A stretch of DNA of 64,000 bases, from contig CAMLGZ010000005.1 of the NCBI GenBank assembly GCA_946479745.1, positions 1 to 64,000 of the forward strand. The letters are read 5' to 3'. Source of the DNA: an uncultured Pseudoxanthomonas sp. (GTDB lineage Bacteria > Pseudomonadota > Gammaproteobacteria > Xanthomonadales > Xanthomonadaceae). Numbering within the stretch: position 1 is the first letter of the stretch; each line of letters starts with the position of its first letter. A program made the translations under genes and the position numbers. Below are positions 1-8,107 of this stretch, one piece after another. Under the pieces are notes generated by a model. The model was not told where the DNA came from. It ran no database searches and saw only the letters and a program-made list of their open reading frames with translations.

Positions 1-563
1 GTGCCCATCTGCGCGCCGCGGCGGCCGCCGGCCGAGGACACGGTGAAGCACATCTTGTCGTAGATATCCATGAAGGACATCGGGCCGCTGGTATACGCGC
101 CGGCCCCGGCGACGAACGCGCCGCGCGGACGCAGGGTGCTGAATTCGTAACCGATGCCGCAGCCGGCTTTCAGGGTCAGGCCGGCTTCGTGGACCTTGTC
201 CAGGATGCCGTCCATCGAGTCCTCGATGGTGCCGGACACGGTGCAGTTGATGGTGGAGGTGGCCGGCTTGTGTTCCTGCGCACCGGCGTTGGAGGTGATG
301 CGGCCGGCGGGAATGGCCCCGCGGCGCAGCGCCCAGACGAAGCGCTCGTACCAGTAGGCGCGCTTTTCGGCGGTGGGTTCGGCGTCGGCCAGCGCGCGGG
401 CCACGCGCTGGTAGGTGCCGTCGATGTCGGCATCGATCGCGTCGCCTTGCTTGGTCTTCAACCGGTACTTCTTGTCCCAGATGTCTTGCGAGGCCGGCTG
501 CATCGGGACCAGGGACCCTGCAGCTTCTTCTGTTTTAACCGCCTCGAGGCGCACCGTGCTCAT
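1..563 (-). CDS. nrdJ: B12-dependent ribonucleotide reductase (class II), N-terminal part
   Basis: Class II ribonucleotide reductases use adenosylcobalamin to make the thiyl radical that reduces ribonucleotides to deoxyribonucleotides in the cytoplasm. The 187 codons visible start at ATG 563 (MSTVRLEAVK) and run off the left edge. The stretch has the family's N-terminal ATP-cone-free start, then INCTVSGTIEDSMDG and GLTLKAGCGIGYEFS, typical of the vitamin-B12-dependent ribonucleoside-diphosphate reductase of Xanthomonadales; the two cysteines around residues 108 and 133 lie in the substrate-proximal region. The gene has an unusually long 5' region with two NrdR-box-like sites (820-835 and 851-866), so repression by NrdR is likely. 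The C-terminus with the redox cysteines is outside the window. The class assignment rests on recognition of the N-terminus. Confidence 0.88.
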   Translation of the reverse strand, partial: MSTVRLEAVKTEEAAGSLVPMQPASQDIWDKKYRLKTKQGDAIDADIDGTYQRVARALADAEPTAEKRAYWYERFVWALRRGAIPAGRITSNAGAQEHKPATSTINCTVSGTIEDSMDGILDKVHEAGLTLKAGCGIGYEFSTLRPRGAFVAGAGAYTSGPMSFMDIYDKMCFTVSSAGGRRGAQMG

Positions 564-819
564 GATTGTGTTGCTCTCCCTGTTCTAAAACTAAATGGAC
601 TAAAACTGTTGGACTGTCTGATTCTTCGTTTCTTATCTGCCCGGGTGGTCGAGCCATCCGGTGCCTGCGCCGTCTTCTGTAAGAAAACCCGGCGACACTT
701 CTGCCCGCAGTCGCGCTACGCGCGCCACGGGAAACCGTAAATTGTGCGCAAGGTCCCGTAAAACCACGGTCATTATCGCATTCATGCGCTGTCCCCGGGC
801 ATCCTATTCCCAAGCAAAA
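564..819 (-). other. Long untranslated leader of nrdJ, no recognised element
   Basis: About 250 bp between the NrdR boxes and the nrdJ start hold no credible gene. I looked for a cobalamin riboswitch because the enzyme needs B12, but found no convincing B12-box. The stretch 867-1104 on the other side, before the protease gene, also shows nothing beyond the promoter described. Confidence 0.4.
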
Positions 820-835
820 ACCCTACTGCTTGGGT
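820..835 (-). promoter_or_regulatory. NrdR box (second, degenerate)
   Basis: accCTActgcTTGggt keeps the outer CTA...TTG half-sites of the NrdR consensus but has a non-AT centre. The 15-bp linker to the stronger box is what makes it credible. It overlaps an 8-bp inverted repeat (809-816 and 827-834), which is an alternative explanation. Confidence 0.5.
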
Positions 836-850
836 CCACTTCGCGCGTGA

Positions 851-866
851 CCGCTATATCTAGTGG
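851..866 (-). promoter_or_regulatory. NrdR box (promoter-proximal)
   Basis: The 16-mer ccgCTATATCTAGtgg closely matches the NrdR-box consensus (acaCWAtATaTWGtgt), with the CTA...TAG core and AT-rich centre intact. It is 31 bp centre to centre from a second, weaker site, the three-helical-turn spacing seen for NrdR tandem boxes. Confidence 0.75.
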
Positions 867-882
867 CTAGAGCGAAGGCTGC

Positions 883-911
883 AAGCTACGCCCGAGCGCC
901 CGGCCTGTCAA
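883..911 (-). promoter_or_regulatory. Candidate sigma-70 promoter of nrdJ
   Basis: On the minus strand TTGACA (906-911) is followed after 17 bp by TAGCTT (883-888). The -35 is perfect and the -10 matches at three of six positions. It lies just upstream of the two NrdR-box-like sites, the usual arrangement for NrdR-repressed nrd promoters. It implies a leader of about 310 nt. Confidence 0.45.
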
Positions 912-1104
912 CGGCAAAACGGCTATTGCGTAATGATTTTTGATGACATCCCTGTTCAGCTTGGGAAGACGCCCGAAGGCCGCCCCGGACGACTTCATTG
1001 CCGGTTTAGGGCGCGTTGATCACACTCGTTCATATAGGCGCCTGCCCGCCTCTGGCGAGCCGTCCGGCCGCCCCCTCCCACCCTGTTACCGCGACCTCTC
1101 GACC

Positions 1105-2547
1105 ATGCGCCCGTTTCCCACCCTGATCGCCCTTGCCGCCGCTGCCGCCTTCGGCGGATTTGCCGCCACCGGTCTGAATGCCCTCCTTGAACAACCGGCC
1201 GAGGCCGCTCCGGCTTCCTCCCCCGCCCCCGCCCTGGTGCCGGCGATCGGCTCGTTGCCGGCCGCGGTCAACGGCCAGCCGCTGCCCTCGCTGGCGCCGA
1301 TGCTGCAGAAGGTGATGCCGGCGGTGGTCAGCGTGAACACCAAGCAGGTGGTACGGGTGCGCAACCCGTTCGCCAACGATCCGTTCTTCCGCCGCATGTT
1401 CCCCAATATTCCTCAGGAACGGATCAACGAGTCGCTGGGCTCCGGCGTGATCATCGATGCGGTCAACGGCTATGTGCTGACCAACCACCATGTGATCGAG
1501 AACGCCGACGACGTGTCGGTGACCTTGGCCGACGGGCGCACGCTGAAGGCCGAATTCCTGGGCTCGGACCGCGATACCGATGTGGCACTGATCCGTATCC
1601 GCGCCGACAAGCTGACCGCGGTGCCGCTGGCCGACAGCGGTGCGTTGAACGTGGGCGATTTCGTGGTGGCCATCGGCAATCCGTTCGGGCTGAGCCAGAC
1701 GGTGACTTCGGGTATCGTCTCGGCGGTGGGGCGCAGCGGCATCCGCGGGCTGGGGCTGCAGAACTTCATCCAGACCGATGCGTCGATCAACCCGGGCAAT
1801 TCCGGCGGCGCGCTGGTCAATCTGCAGGGCCAGCTGGTCGGCATCAACACCGCCAGCCTCAACCCGCAGGGCAGCATGGCCGGCAATATCGGCCTGGGCC
1901 TGGCCATTCCGTCCAACCTGGCGCGCGATGTGGTGGACCAGTTGTTGAAGAACAACGGCGTAGTGATCCGCGGCACCTTGGGCCTGGAATCGCAGACCCT
2001 CACCGCCGATCTGGCCAAGGGCCTGGGCATTACCGAAACGCGCGGCGCGCTGGTGACCCGCATCTATGCCGGCTCCGGTGCGGCCGCGGCCGGGCTGAAA
2101 GCAGGCGACGTGGTGGTGGCCGCCAACGGCCAGCGCATCGACAGCGCCGAAGCGCTGCACAACTACGAAGGTCTGCAGCCGGTCGGCAATGCGATTGCGC
2201 TGGAACTGCGCCGCGATGGCAAGCCGCTGACCTTGCGCGCTGCACTCAAGGCCCAGCCCGGAGCGGTGGCCGGTGCGTCGCTGGATCCGCGGCTGACCGG
2301 CGCTTCCTTCGCCGAATTGCCCGAGTCCCTGCGCAGCGCCGGGCTGAGCGGAGTGCTGATCAAGGACGTGGCGCGCGGCAGCCGTGCCGCGCAGAACCAG
2401 CTGCAGCCCGACGACGTGGTGTTGGGCGCGACTACGGGCGAGTTCACCGATCTGGCCGGTTTCCAGGCCAGCTTCGCCCGCAAGCCGCCGCAACTGGTGC
2501 TGCAGATCATGCGCGGCAACGCGCGCGGCAACCTGCTTGTGCAATGA
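1105..2547 (+). CDS. Periplasmic serine protease, DegQ/DegP (HtrA) family
   Basis: HtrA proteases degrade misfolded envelope proteins in the periplasm. ATG 1105 gives 480 residues starting with a signal sequence (MRPFPTLIALAAAAAFGGFAA); an in-frame extension back to 940 has no protease homology or ribosome site. The trypsin-like domain carries the triad His129 (TNHHV), Asp159 (DTDVALI) and Ser233 (GNSGGAL). Two PDZ regions follow, about residues 275-365 and 380-480, the second marked by GVLIKDVARGSRAAQ. The length and the two PDZ domains fit DegQ/DegP rather than DegS, which has one PDZ and a membrane anchor. It is monocistronic between nrdJ (divergent) and the YqjD-like gene. No clear sigma-E promoter was seen. 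Confidence 0.9.
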   Translation: MRPFPTLIALAAAAAFGGFAATGLNALLEQPAEAAPASSPAPALVPAIGSLPAAVNGQPLPSLAPMLQKVMPAVVSVNTKQVVRVRNPFANDPFFRRMFPNIPQERINESLGSGVIIDAVNGYVLTNHHVIENADDVSVTLADGRTLKAEFLGSDRDTDVALIRIRADKLTAVPLADSGALNVGDFVVAIGNPFGLSQTVTSGIVSAVGRSGIRGLGLQNFIQTDASINPGNSGGALVNLQGQLVGINTASLNPQGSMAGNIGLGLAIPSNLARDVVDQLLKNNGVVIRGTLGLESQTLTADLAKGLGITETRGALVTRIYAGSGAAAAGLKAGDVVVAANGQRIDSAEALHNYEGLQPVGNAIALELRRDGKPLTLRAALKAQPGAVAGASLDPRLTGASFAELPESLRSAGLSGVLIKDVARGSRAAQNQLQPDDVVLGATTGEFTDLAGFQASFARKPPQLVLQIMRGNARGNLLVQ

Positions 2548-2659
2548 CTCGCATTGATTGAGCGCCGCGATGACGGCTTGTTAATGGCGGCCTGTTATAG
2601 ATGTATCCCCCAACCGGGCCAGTGGCTGCAACGCCCGGCTTCCACAGCAGGAGAAAACC

Positions 2660-3031
2660 ATGAACAACCCCACCGCGACCGATGCATTGAAGAGCAACCT
2701 GGGCGAAGCCGGCTCGCATCTCAAATCCGCCGCCGCTGCCGCCAGCGAAGCCATCAAGGGCGCCGCGGGTTCGGCAGGCGACGAACTGAAACTGGGCAAG
2801 GCCAATGTGAAAGCCGAACTGGCCGACAGCGCGCTATCCGGATTGGCCGCCGCCGAATCGGGCGGCGCCGCAGCGATGGAACAGGTGGACCATCTGATGG
2901 ACAAGGGCCGCGACCTGATCGACAGCGCCGCCGACCTGATCCGCGAACGTCCGCTGGCTTCCTTCGGCGTGGCTTTCGCCGCCGGCTGGATCATCGCCAA
3001 ACTGGCGCGCAGCGGCGGCAGCGACAAGTAA
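2660..3031 (+). CDS. DUF883/YqjD-ElaB-like membrane-anchored protein
   Basis: This 123-residue protein is alanine-rich and helical, with one hydrophobic segment near the C-terminus (residues about 100-116, preceded by the charged LIRERPLASFG). That is the layout of the YqjD/ElaB/DUF883 family, whose E. coli members are tail-anchored inner-membrane proteins that associate with ribosomes in stationary phase. AGGAG sits 7 bp before the ATG. It is the first of three closely packed genes (2660-3978) resembling E. coli yqjD-yqjE-yqjK. The function here is inferred from family and order only. Confidence 0.75.
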   Translation: MNNPTATDALKSNLGEAGSHLKSAAAAASEAIKGAAGSAGDELKLGKANVKAELADSALSGLAAAESGGAAAMEQVDHLMDKGRDLIDSAADLIRERPLASFGVAFAAGWIIAKLARSGGSDK

Positions 3032-3043
3032 GCCGCACGCCGC

Positions 3044-3523
3044 GTGAGCGACAACGAGCTACCCGGCGCGTCGGCAGGCGACGAGCCCCAAGGCGACACG
3101 AAGCCGCCGCACCTGGACGAAAGCGTGCGGCGCATCGGTGCCGCCGGCAAGGCGACGCTGGCCTCGGCCAAGGACACCGGACGCGCGCTTCGCCGCCTGA
3201 TCTCTGCCGACCTGGCGCTGGCGCGCAGTGCGCTGGGCCGCGCGCTGGGGTGGGTAGCGGTGGGCATCGTGTTCGGCGCTTCGGCCTGGTTGCTGGTGGT
3301 CGGCGCGTTGATCGCGGTGCTGCAGCGGCTGGGCTGGTCGTGGCTGCAGTCGCTGTCCTTCGCCGCAGTGCTGAGCAGCGTGGTCACCGGCATTGCCGTG
3401 TGGCGCACCATCCATTATTTCGAATGCGCCGGCCTGCACGCCACGCGCCGCCAGCTGGCGCGCCTGGGCATCGGCGACGAAGGCGAGGACGAGGAAGACG
3501 ACAAGCCCGGGACCCCGCCATGA
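3044..3523 (+). CDS. YqjE-like / phage-holin-family membrane protein
   Basis: The 159-residue product starts at GTG 3044, 12 bp after the previous stop. It has a hydrophilic N-terminus, two adjacent transmembrane helices (about residues 66-85 and 92-116, the first starting GWVAVGIVFGASAWLLVVGA) and an acidic tail (GDEGEDEEDD). This matches the YqjE family often labelled phage holin, although nothing here is phage-related. The stop overlaps the next start (ATGA), so translation is coupled. Role unknown; probably works with its two neighbours in the membrane. Confidence 0.7.
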   Translation: MSDNELPGASAGDEPQGDTKPPHLDESVRRIGAAGKATLASAKDTGRALRRLISADLALARSALGRALGWVAVGIVFGASAWLLVVGALIAVLQRLGWSWLQSLSFAAVLSSVVTGIAVWRTIHYFECAGLHATRRQLARLGIGDEGEDEEDDKPGTPP

Positions 3524-3978
3524 ACTACAAGCAGCTGCAGCGGCGGGTGGACATCGCCGAGCGCCGGGTGGAGAGTCGCGGTGAGCAGACGCGCGAGCGC
3601 TGGGCCGATCTGAAACTCGATTGGCGCGAAGGCTGGACGCCGGCCCGCATCATCGCCGCCGGTCTGGTCAGCGGCTTCGTCTCCGGACGCGCCGAACCGC
3701 TGCGCGCGTTGAGCGGGCCGCGGCTGCTGCAGATGATCGGCGCGGTGTCGGGGCTGTTCGCCTCGGTGCAGGCAACGGTGGCGGCGGAGACGGCGCAGAG
3801 TGCGGTCGACACGGCTGAAGAGGTGGTCGCCGATGAAACGGTGGAAGAAACCGCGGACCCAGCGCAAACGCAGTTCGATTACGTGCGGCCGTCGGCCCGG
3901 CAGAGCGGTACGCCGGACGAAGTGTTCCAGACCGAACCGCGTCCGGCCGAGGCGGCTACGGAGATCTCCGAACGCTGA
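3520..3978 (+). CDS. Third gene of the YqjD/E-like operon, hypothetical
   Basis: ATG 3520 overlaps the previous stop by four bases and gives 152 residues. The N-terminal half is charged (RRVDIAERRVESRGEQTRERW), a weakly hydrophobic middle follows (residues about 45-85), and the C-terminal third is acidic and low-complexity. It occupies the yqjK position, but I see no sequence feature that proves homology. Conserved placement and coupling say it belongs to the same membrane-associated set. No catalytic motif is visible. Confidence 0.65.
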   Translation: MNYKQLQRRVDIAERRVESRGEQTRERWADLKLDWREGWTPARIIAAGLVSGFVSGRAEPLRALSGPRLLQMIGAVSGLFASVQATVAAETAQSAVDTAEEVVADETVEETADPAQTQFDYVRPSARQSGTPDEVFQTEPRPAEAATEISER

Positions 3979-4362
3979 TTGGCGGATGCGTTTCGGCCGT
4001 GGTTTATAGACCGTGGAAACAATGTAGCGCGGGCAGTGCCCGCCCTACAGCCCTCCCGGTTATATCCCGCCCGTGAGCTTGCCGAAGTTCCATTCGTGAG
4101 CTTGTCGAAAATTCCGTTCGTGGTGAGCTTGTCGAACCACGCTTTTTGCGAAGATCTACCGTCTGTGCTGATTGGTCGCCAAGAGCGTGGTTCGACAGGC
4201 TCACCACGAACGGGACCGGGGATGCGAAGCGCTGGCAGCAAAGCCGGATAACCGTCCCATGAACAGTTATTGTGGCGGCTTGTTTCGGCTTTCAGACATC
4301 ACATCGCCATGTCGTCAGGCGTGATCGACTGACAACCACTTTCCCCTTCCGGAGCCTGCATC
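3979..4362. other. Intergenic region with degenerate repeats
   Basis: This stretch holds no credible gene. It contains the inverted repeat at 4114-4213 and, just before it (4072-4110), two partial copies of the same GTGAGCTTG(T/C)CGAA core. The ribosome site of the next gene is at its right end. Confidence 0.7.
4114..4213. repeat. Inverted repeat, 29-bp arms (CGTGGTGAGCTTGTCGAACC family)
   Basis: Arms 4114-4142 and 4185-4213 are complementary with one mismatch around a 42-bp spacer. The core GTTCGACAGGCTCACCACGAA is a widespread bacterial extragenic palindrome. In a transcript it would form a long hairpin. It lies between convergent-to-tandem units and could terminate or stabilise the upstream mRNA. 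Confidence 0.8.
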
Positions 4363-5460
4363 TTGATCCCTGGCGACCCCGCTCCTCCCATCTCTGCGAA
4401 CGCCGCGGATGTCCCCCCACGCCGCCCACGCGCCTCGACCGCGCTGCTGGTACTGGCCACGCTGGCGATCGGCTACACCCTGTGGGCGGCGCAGGATCTG
4501 TTGCTGCCCATCCTGCTGGGCATGTTCTTCGCGTTGGTGGCCAACCCCATCATCCGTCTGCTGAAGCGGCTCTGGGTGCCGCGTTTCATCGCCGCCCTGG
4601 TCGTGGTGGTGGGTGGCATTGCCGGCGCTGGCGCGTTGGGCAGCCAACTGATCGTGCCGGCCGGCGACTGGTTCCGCGACGTGCCGCAGGAACTGCGCGA
4701 GCTGACGCCCAGGCTGCGCCAGCTGGCCAAGCCGATGCAGGACGCCAACCGCGTGGCGGAGAACATCGCCCGTGCCGCCGGCGGCGAGAGCGCCAAGAAA
4801 GTGCAGGTGGTGCGCACCCAGGTGGACGACCCCTACAAAGTATTCACCGCCACGCCACGCTTGCTGGCCTCGGTGCTGGCGGTGGTGCTGCTGACGTTCT
4901 TCTTCCTGGTTTATGGCGAAAACCTGCAGCGCAATGCGATAGCGCTGCTGCCCGGCCGGCAGAAGAAGATGTTCACCGTGGACCTGATGCATTCGATCGA
5001 ACGCGAGCTGTCGCGCTACGTGCTGACCATCACCGTGATCAACGTGGTGGTGGGACTGATATACGCCGGCATTCTGTATGCGCTGGACCTTCCCCTGCAG
5101 GAAGCCCTGCTGTGGGGCACGATGGTGGCGCTGTTGAATTTCGCCCCCTACGTCGGTCCCCTGATCGGCATGGGCGTGATGCTGCTGGTGGGCTTTGTGA
5201 CCTACAAAGAACCCTGGCTGTCGGTATTGCCGGTGCTGGTCTACCTGGGGCTGCATACGCTGGAAGGCCAGATAGTCACGCCCATCGTGCTGGGCCGGCG
5301 GATGGCGTTGTCGCCGCTGGTGCTGATCCTGGCGCTGATGCTGTTCGGCTGGCTGTGGGGCATCGTCGGTCTGCTGCTGGCGGTGCCGTTGCTGGTCAGC
5401 GTCAAGCTGGTGCTGGCGCGGGTGGAAGGCATGGAAGGCTGGGCGCGGCTGCTGGAGTGA
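4363..5460 (+). CDS. AI-2E family transporter (PerM/YdiK-like membrane protein)
   Basis: This 365-residue protein has about eight hydrophobic segments: a pair near residues 26-70, one at 81-100, then a hydrophilic periplasmic-type stretch (residues about 105-155), and further helices from 160 to the end. LLNFAPYVGPLIGMGVMLLVG and GQIVTPIVLGRRMALSP are signatures of the AI-2E/PerM family. Most members are transporters of unknown substrate; some move autoinducer-2 or act as Na+/H+ antiporters, so the substrate cannot be stated. The start is TTG 4363, chosen because GGAG sits 8 bp upstream and no ATG lies nearby. It appears monocistronic, bounded by repeats on both sides. Confidence 0.85.
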   Translation: MIPGDPAPPISANAADVPPRRPRASTALLVLATLAIGYTLWAAQDLLLPILLGMFFALVANPIIRLLKRLWVPRFIAALVVVVGGIAGAGALGSQLIVPAGDWFRDVPQELRELTPRLRQLAKPMQDANRVAENIARAAGGESAKKVQVVRTQVDDPYKVFTATPRLLASVLAVVLLTFFFLVYGENLQRNAIALLPGRQKKMFTVDLMHSIERELSRYVLTITVINVVVGLIYAGILYALDLPLQEALLWGTMVALLNFAPYVGPLIGMGVMLLVGFVTYKEPWLSVLPVLVYLGLHTLEGQIVTPIVLGRRMALSPLVLILALMLFGWLWGIVGLLLAVPLLVSVKLVLARVEGMEGWARLLE

Positions 5461-5490
5461 CGGGCTTCACCTTGCTCTTGCCTTGCCCGC

Positions 5491-5629
5491 CCTTGATTTG
5501 CCCCCTTTGGAAAAGGGGGCTACGGGGGATTTGCTCTTGATCTTGATCTTGCTTTCCAGGCCGAAGAAGCAAAGCAGGAACAAGAGCAAATCCCCCTCAA
5601 TCCCCCTTTTTCAAAGGGGGAGGCCAAGG
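5491..5629. repeat. Imperfect inverted repeat, 49-bp arms, after the transporter gene
   Basis: Arms 5491-5539 and 5581-5629 pair with a few mismatches around a 41-bp spacer rich in CTTGAT/GAAGCA. Each arm carries a nested hairpin (CCCCCTTTGGAAAAGGGGG and its counterpart). It is an extragenic palindrome and could end transcription of the upstream gene. Confidence 0.75.
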
Positions 5630-5673
5630 CAGGCCTCGTCTTTCGTCTTCGCATTCCCCTGCCCCGTCCCCGT

Positions 5674-5679
5674 TAGAAT
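5674..5679 (+). promoter_or_regulatory. Candidate -10 box for a leaderless HAD transcript
   Basis: TAGAAT ends six bases before the GTG start at 5686, so transcription would begin at or next to the start codon. No Shine-Dalgarno is present upstream of that GTG, as expected for a leaderless mRNA. No good -35 is seen. Confidence 0.45.
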
Positions 5680-5685
5680 AGAGGC

Positions 5686-6408
5686 GTGAATTTCCCCGTC
5701 CGCGCCATCACCCTGGATCTCGACGACACCTTGTGGCCTTTCGCCCCGATCGGCGCACGGATCGAGCAAGTGCTGCATGCGTGGATGCTGGAACACAGCC
5801 CGCAGACCGCCGCCCGTTTTCCCATCGAGGCCATGCGCGCGCTGCGCGAGCAGGTCTTCGCCGAACACCCGCACCTGATCCACGACCTCAGCGAACTGCG
5901 CCGGATCACCTTGCGGCGCGCGCTGCAGGAAAGCGGCGCCGATGCCGCACTGCTGGAGCCGGCCTACGAGATCTTCTACGCCGCGCGTAATCAAGTGGAA
6001 TGCTACGCCGACAGTCTGGCCGCGCTGGAGCGCATCGCCGCCCGCGTGCCGGTGGCGGCGGTGACCAACGGCAACGCCGATCTTGAACGCATCGGCTTGT
6101 CGCGGCATTTCGCCTTCCAGCTGGGCGCCCGCGAACACGGTGCGGCCAAACCCGAAGCCAGTATCTTCCACGCCGCCTGCCAACGCCTGGGCGTACCGCA
6201 CAGCGAAGTGCTGCACGTGGGCGACCATATCGAGATGGACGTGATCGGCGCCGTGCAGGCGGGCCTGCGCAGCTGCTGGATCAACCGCGAAGCACAAACG
6301 TGGACCCACCCCACGCTGCGCCCCGATCTGGAATTCACCGACCTCACCGCACTGGCCGATTGGCTGGATGCAACGCACCTTCACGCTACGGAGCACGCCG
6401 CCGCATGA
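5686..6408 (+). CDS. HAD-superfamily phosphatase (YigB-like)
   Basis: The 240-residue protein has all HAD motifs: I DLDDTLW near residue 10 (nucleophile and acid/base aspartates), II VTNGN near residue 126, III the lysine in GAAKPEAS near residue 155, IV GDHIEMDV near residue 180. A helical cap lies between motifs I and II, as in subfamily IA. It resembles E. coli YigB, which dephosphorylates 5-amino-6-ribitylamino-uracil phosphate in riboflavin synthesis and FMN, but the substrate here is inferred only. The start is GTG 5686, seven bases after a TAGAAT box. Its stop overlaps the aminopeptidase start (ATGA), so the two are co-translated. Confidence 0.85.
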   Translation: MNFPVRAITLDLDDTLWPFAPIGARIEQVLHAWMLEHSPQTAARFPIEAMRALREQVFAEHPHLIHDLSELRRITLRRALQESGADAALLEPAYEIFYAARNQVECYADSLAALERIAARVPVAAVTNGNADLERIGLSRHFAFQLGAREHGAAKPEASIFHAACQRLGVPHSEVLHVGDHIEMDVIGAVQAGLRSCWINREAQTWTHPTLRPDLEFTDLTALADWLDATHLHATEHAAA

Positions 6409-7775
6409 GCCTGCCGAACGGATTCACCGACACTTCTTCTTCCGCGCTGCCGCTGCACGTATTGTCACGCGAGCAATTCGGCAGCTGGCGCGATGGCTTG
6501 TCGCCCGCCTTGCAGGCCTGGGTGGACGCGCAGCAGTTCTCCGCGGCGCCCGGTGCGTTGCTGCTGCTGCCGGGCGAACACGGCATCGCAGCAGCCGCCA
6601 TCGGCATCGGCGATCCGCTTGATCCTTATTCCTACGCGCATGCGCCACTGGGTCTGCCGCCGGGCGATTGGCAGCTGGCTTCGACGTTGGAGGCCGATGC
6701 GCGCGTGGCGCTGCAGTTGGGCTGGGGCCTGGGCAGCTATCGCTTCGACCGTTACAAGAAACCCGCACGCCAGCCGGCGCGTCTGCTGCTGCAGGACGCC
6801 GATGCCGAAGCGCTGGATCTGCTGGCCGCCTGCGTGCGCGTACGCGACCTGGTCAACACGCCTACCGAGCACATGGGGCCGGAGCAGCTGGAGGAAGTCG
6901 CGCGCGAACTGGCCGCGGCCCATGGCGCGCAGTTGGAAGTCATCGCTGGCGACGAGTTGCTGGCGCAGAATTTCCCAGCCATCCATGCAGTCGGCCGCGC
7001 TTCGCACCGCGCGCCGCGGTTGATCGCGCTGCGCTGGGGCGACAGCGGGTTGCCGCACGTGACGCTGGTGGGCAAGGGCGTGTGTTTCGATACCGGCGGT
7101 CTGGACATCAAGCCGGCCGATGGCATGCGCAATATGAAGAAGGACATGGGTGGGGCGGCGCATGCGCTGGCTTTGGCCGGGCTGATCATGTCGCGCAAGT
7201 TACCGGTCAGGTTGACGATGCTGGTGCCGGCGGTGGAAAACGCGATAGGCCCGGATGCATTCCGTCCCGGTGAGGTGATCGCCACGCGGCAGGGACTGAG
7301 CGTGGAGATCGACAACACCGATGCCGAGGGCCGGGTGATCCTGTGCGATGCGCTGACCTATGCCGGCGAGCAGGAGCCGGACATCGTGCTGGACTTCGCC
7401 ACGCTCACCGGTGCTGCACGCATCGCATTGGGGCCGGATCTTCCGGCGTTGTTCGCCAACGACGATGCGCTGGCCAACGATTGGATCGCCGCTGGCGAAC
7501 GCACGCGCGATCCGTTGTGGCGCATGCCGTTGTGGCGTCCTTATCTTCGTTATCTCAACAGCGGCATCGCCGACATGGCCAACGCCGGTTCGCGCATGGC
7601 CGGCGCGGTTACCGCTGCGCTGTATCTGGAACGCTTCGTGCCGGCGCAGCAGAAGTGGGCGCACCTGGATGTGTATTCGTGGAACGACAGCGATCGTGCG
7701 GGGCGCCCGGCGGGTGGGGAGGCGATGGCGTTGCGGGCTGCGTTTGAGATGTTGAAAGTACGCTATCTCGTGTGA
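6405..7775 (+). CDS. Leucyl aminopeptidase family protein (M17)
   Basis: M17 peptidases remove N-terminal residues from peptides in the cytoplasm using two divalent metals. The 456-residue product keeps the core: GKGVCFDTGG (metal-ligand Lys224 and Asp229), the MKKDMGGAA stretch, and NTDAEGR with Asp306, Glu308 and the catalytic Arg310. It is somewhat shorter than E. coli PepA (about 500), because the N-terminal domain is reduced. The start ATG 6405 overlaps the HAD stop; longer in-frame starts would run deep into that gene. Expected partner role: peptide turnover. A pair of palindromes follows. Confidence 0.9.
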   Translation: MSLPNGFTDTSSSALPLHVLSREQFGSWRDGLSPALQAWVDAQQFSAAPGALLLLPGEHGIAAAAIGIGDPLDPYSYAHAPLGLPPGDWQLASTLEADARVALQLGWGLGSYRFDRYKKPARQPARLLLQDADAEALDLLAACVRVRDLVNTPTEHMGPEQLEEVARELAAAHGAQLEVIAGDELLAQNFPAIHAVGRASHRAPRLIALRWGDSGLPHVTLVGKGVCFDTGGLDIKPADGMRNMKKDMGGAAHALALAGLIMSRKLPVRLTMLVPAVENAIGPDAFRPGEVIATRQGLSVEIDNTDAEGRVILCDALTYAGEQEPDIVLDFATLTGAARIALGPDLPALFANDDALANDWIAAGERTRDPLWRMPLWRPYLRYLNSGIADMANAGSRMAGAVTAALYLERFVPAQQKWAHLDVYSWNDSDRAGRPAGGEAMALRAAFEMLKVRYLV

Positions 7776-7808
7776 TCCGAGGCGTCACCCCTAGCAGTAG
7801 CACCTCTT

Positions 7809-7875
7809 TGTAGAGCCGAGCCTGCTCGGCTGCTTCGATCGCTCGCGAGAGCAGCCGAGCAAGCTCGGCTCTACA
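7809..7875. repeat. Palindrome with 25-bp arms (TGTAGAGCCGAGC...)
   Basis: Arms 7809-7833 and 7851-7875 pair with one mismatch around a 17-bp spacer. It lies just after the aminopeptidase gene and could form a terminator-like hairpin without a U-run. Confidence 0.85.
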
Positions 7876-7880
7876 CACTC

Positions 7881-7904
7881 GTAGGTCGGGGCTACGTCCC
7901 CGAC
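7881..7904. repeat. Copy of the GTAGGTCGGGGCTACG repeat
   Basis: This single arm belongs to a repeat family seen again at 41021-41094, 49223-49325 and 63702-63777, where it forms inverted pairs. Confidence 0.8.
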
Positions 7905-8107
7905 GCTCTGGCTGTTGCTTCCGATCTACTGCGCGTGTCGGCCGCGTGGGGCTCGCAGCGCAATGACTGCTGTGATATGCGAGGGATCTCACAGAAGAAT
8001 TCTTCAAAGACGGTCACATACTTTGAGAAGAGCGTCCTTCACGCTTGTGCTAAGGGAATTTGGAACCAACCAAGCAAGCACCACCACAACACGGGGAACG
8101 GAAGCAA

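Larger units (their letters stand above)
7776..8107. other. Intergenic region between pep gene and rhs island
   Basis: It contains two palindromic repeats (7809-7875, 7881-7904) and then about 200 bp that become AT-richer toward the rhs gene. No gene or convincing promoter was found. GGAA at 8096 is the ribosome site for rhs. Confidence 0.6.

Noticed and set aside
564..819. Cobalamin riboswitch in the nrdJ leader
   Set aside because: No B12-box or recognisable conserved core was found by eye; only the NrdR boxes are supported.
809..834. Inverted repeat CCCAAGCA/TGCTTGGG as an intrinsic terminator
   Set aside because: No T-run follows on either strand, and part of it is better explained as the degenerate NrdR box.
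940..1104. Upstream extension of the DegQ-like protein to an ATG at 940
   Set aside because: The extension lacks a ribosome site and homology, and would hide the signal peptide that starts at 1105.
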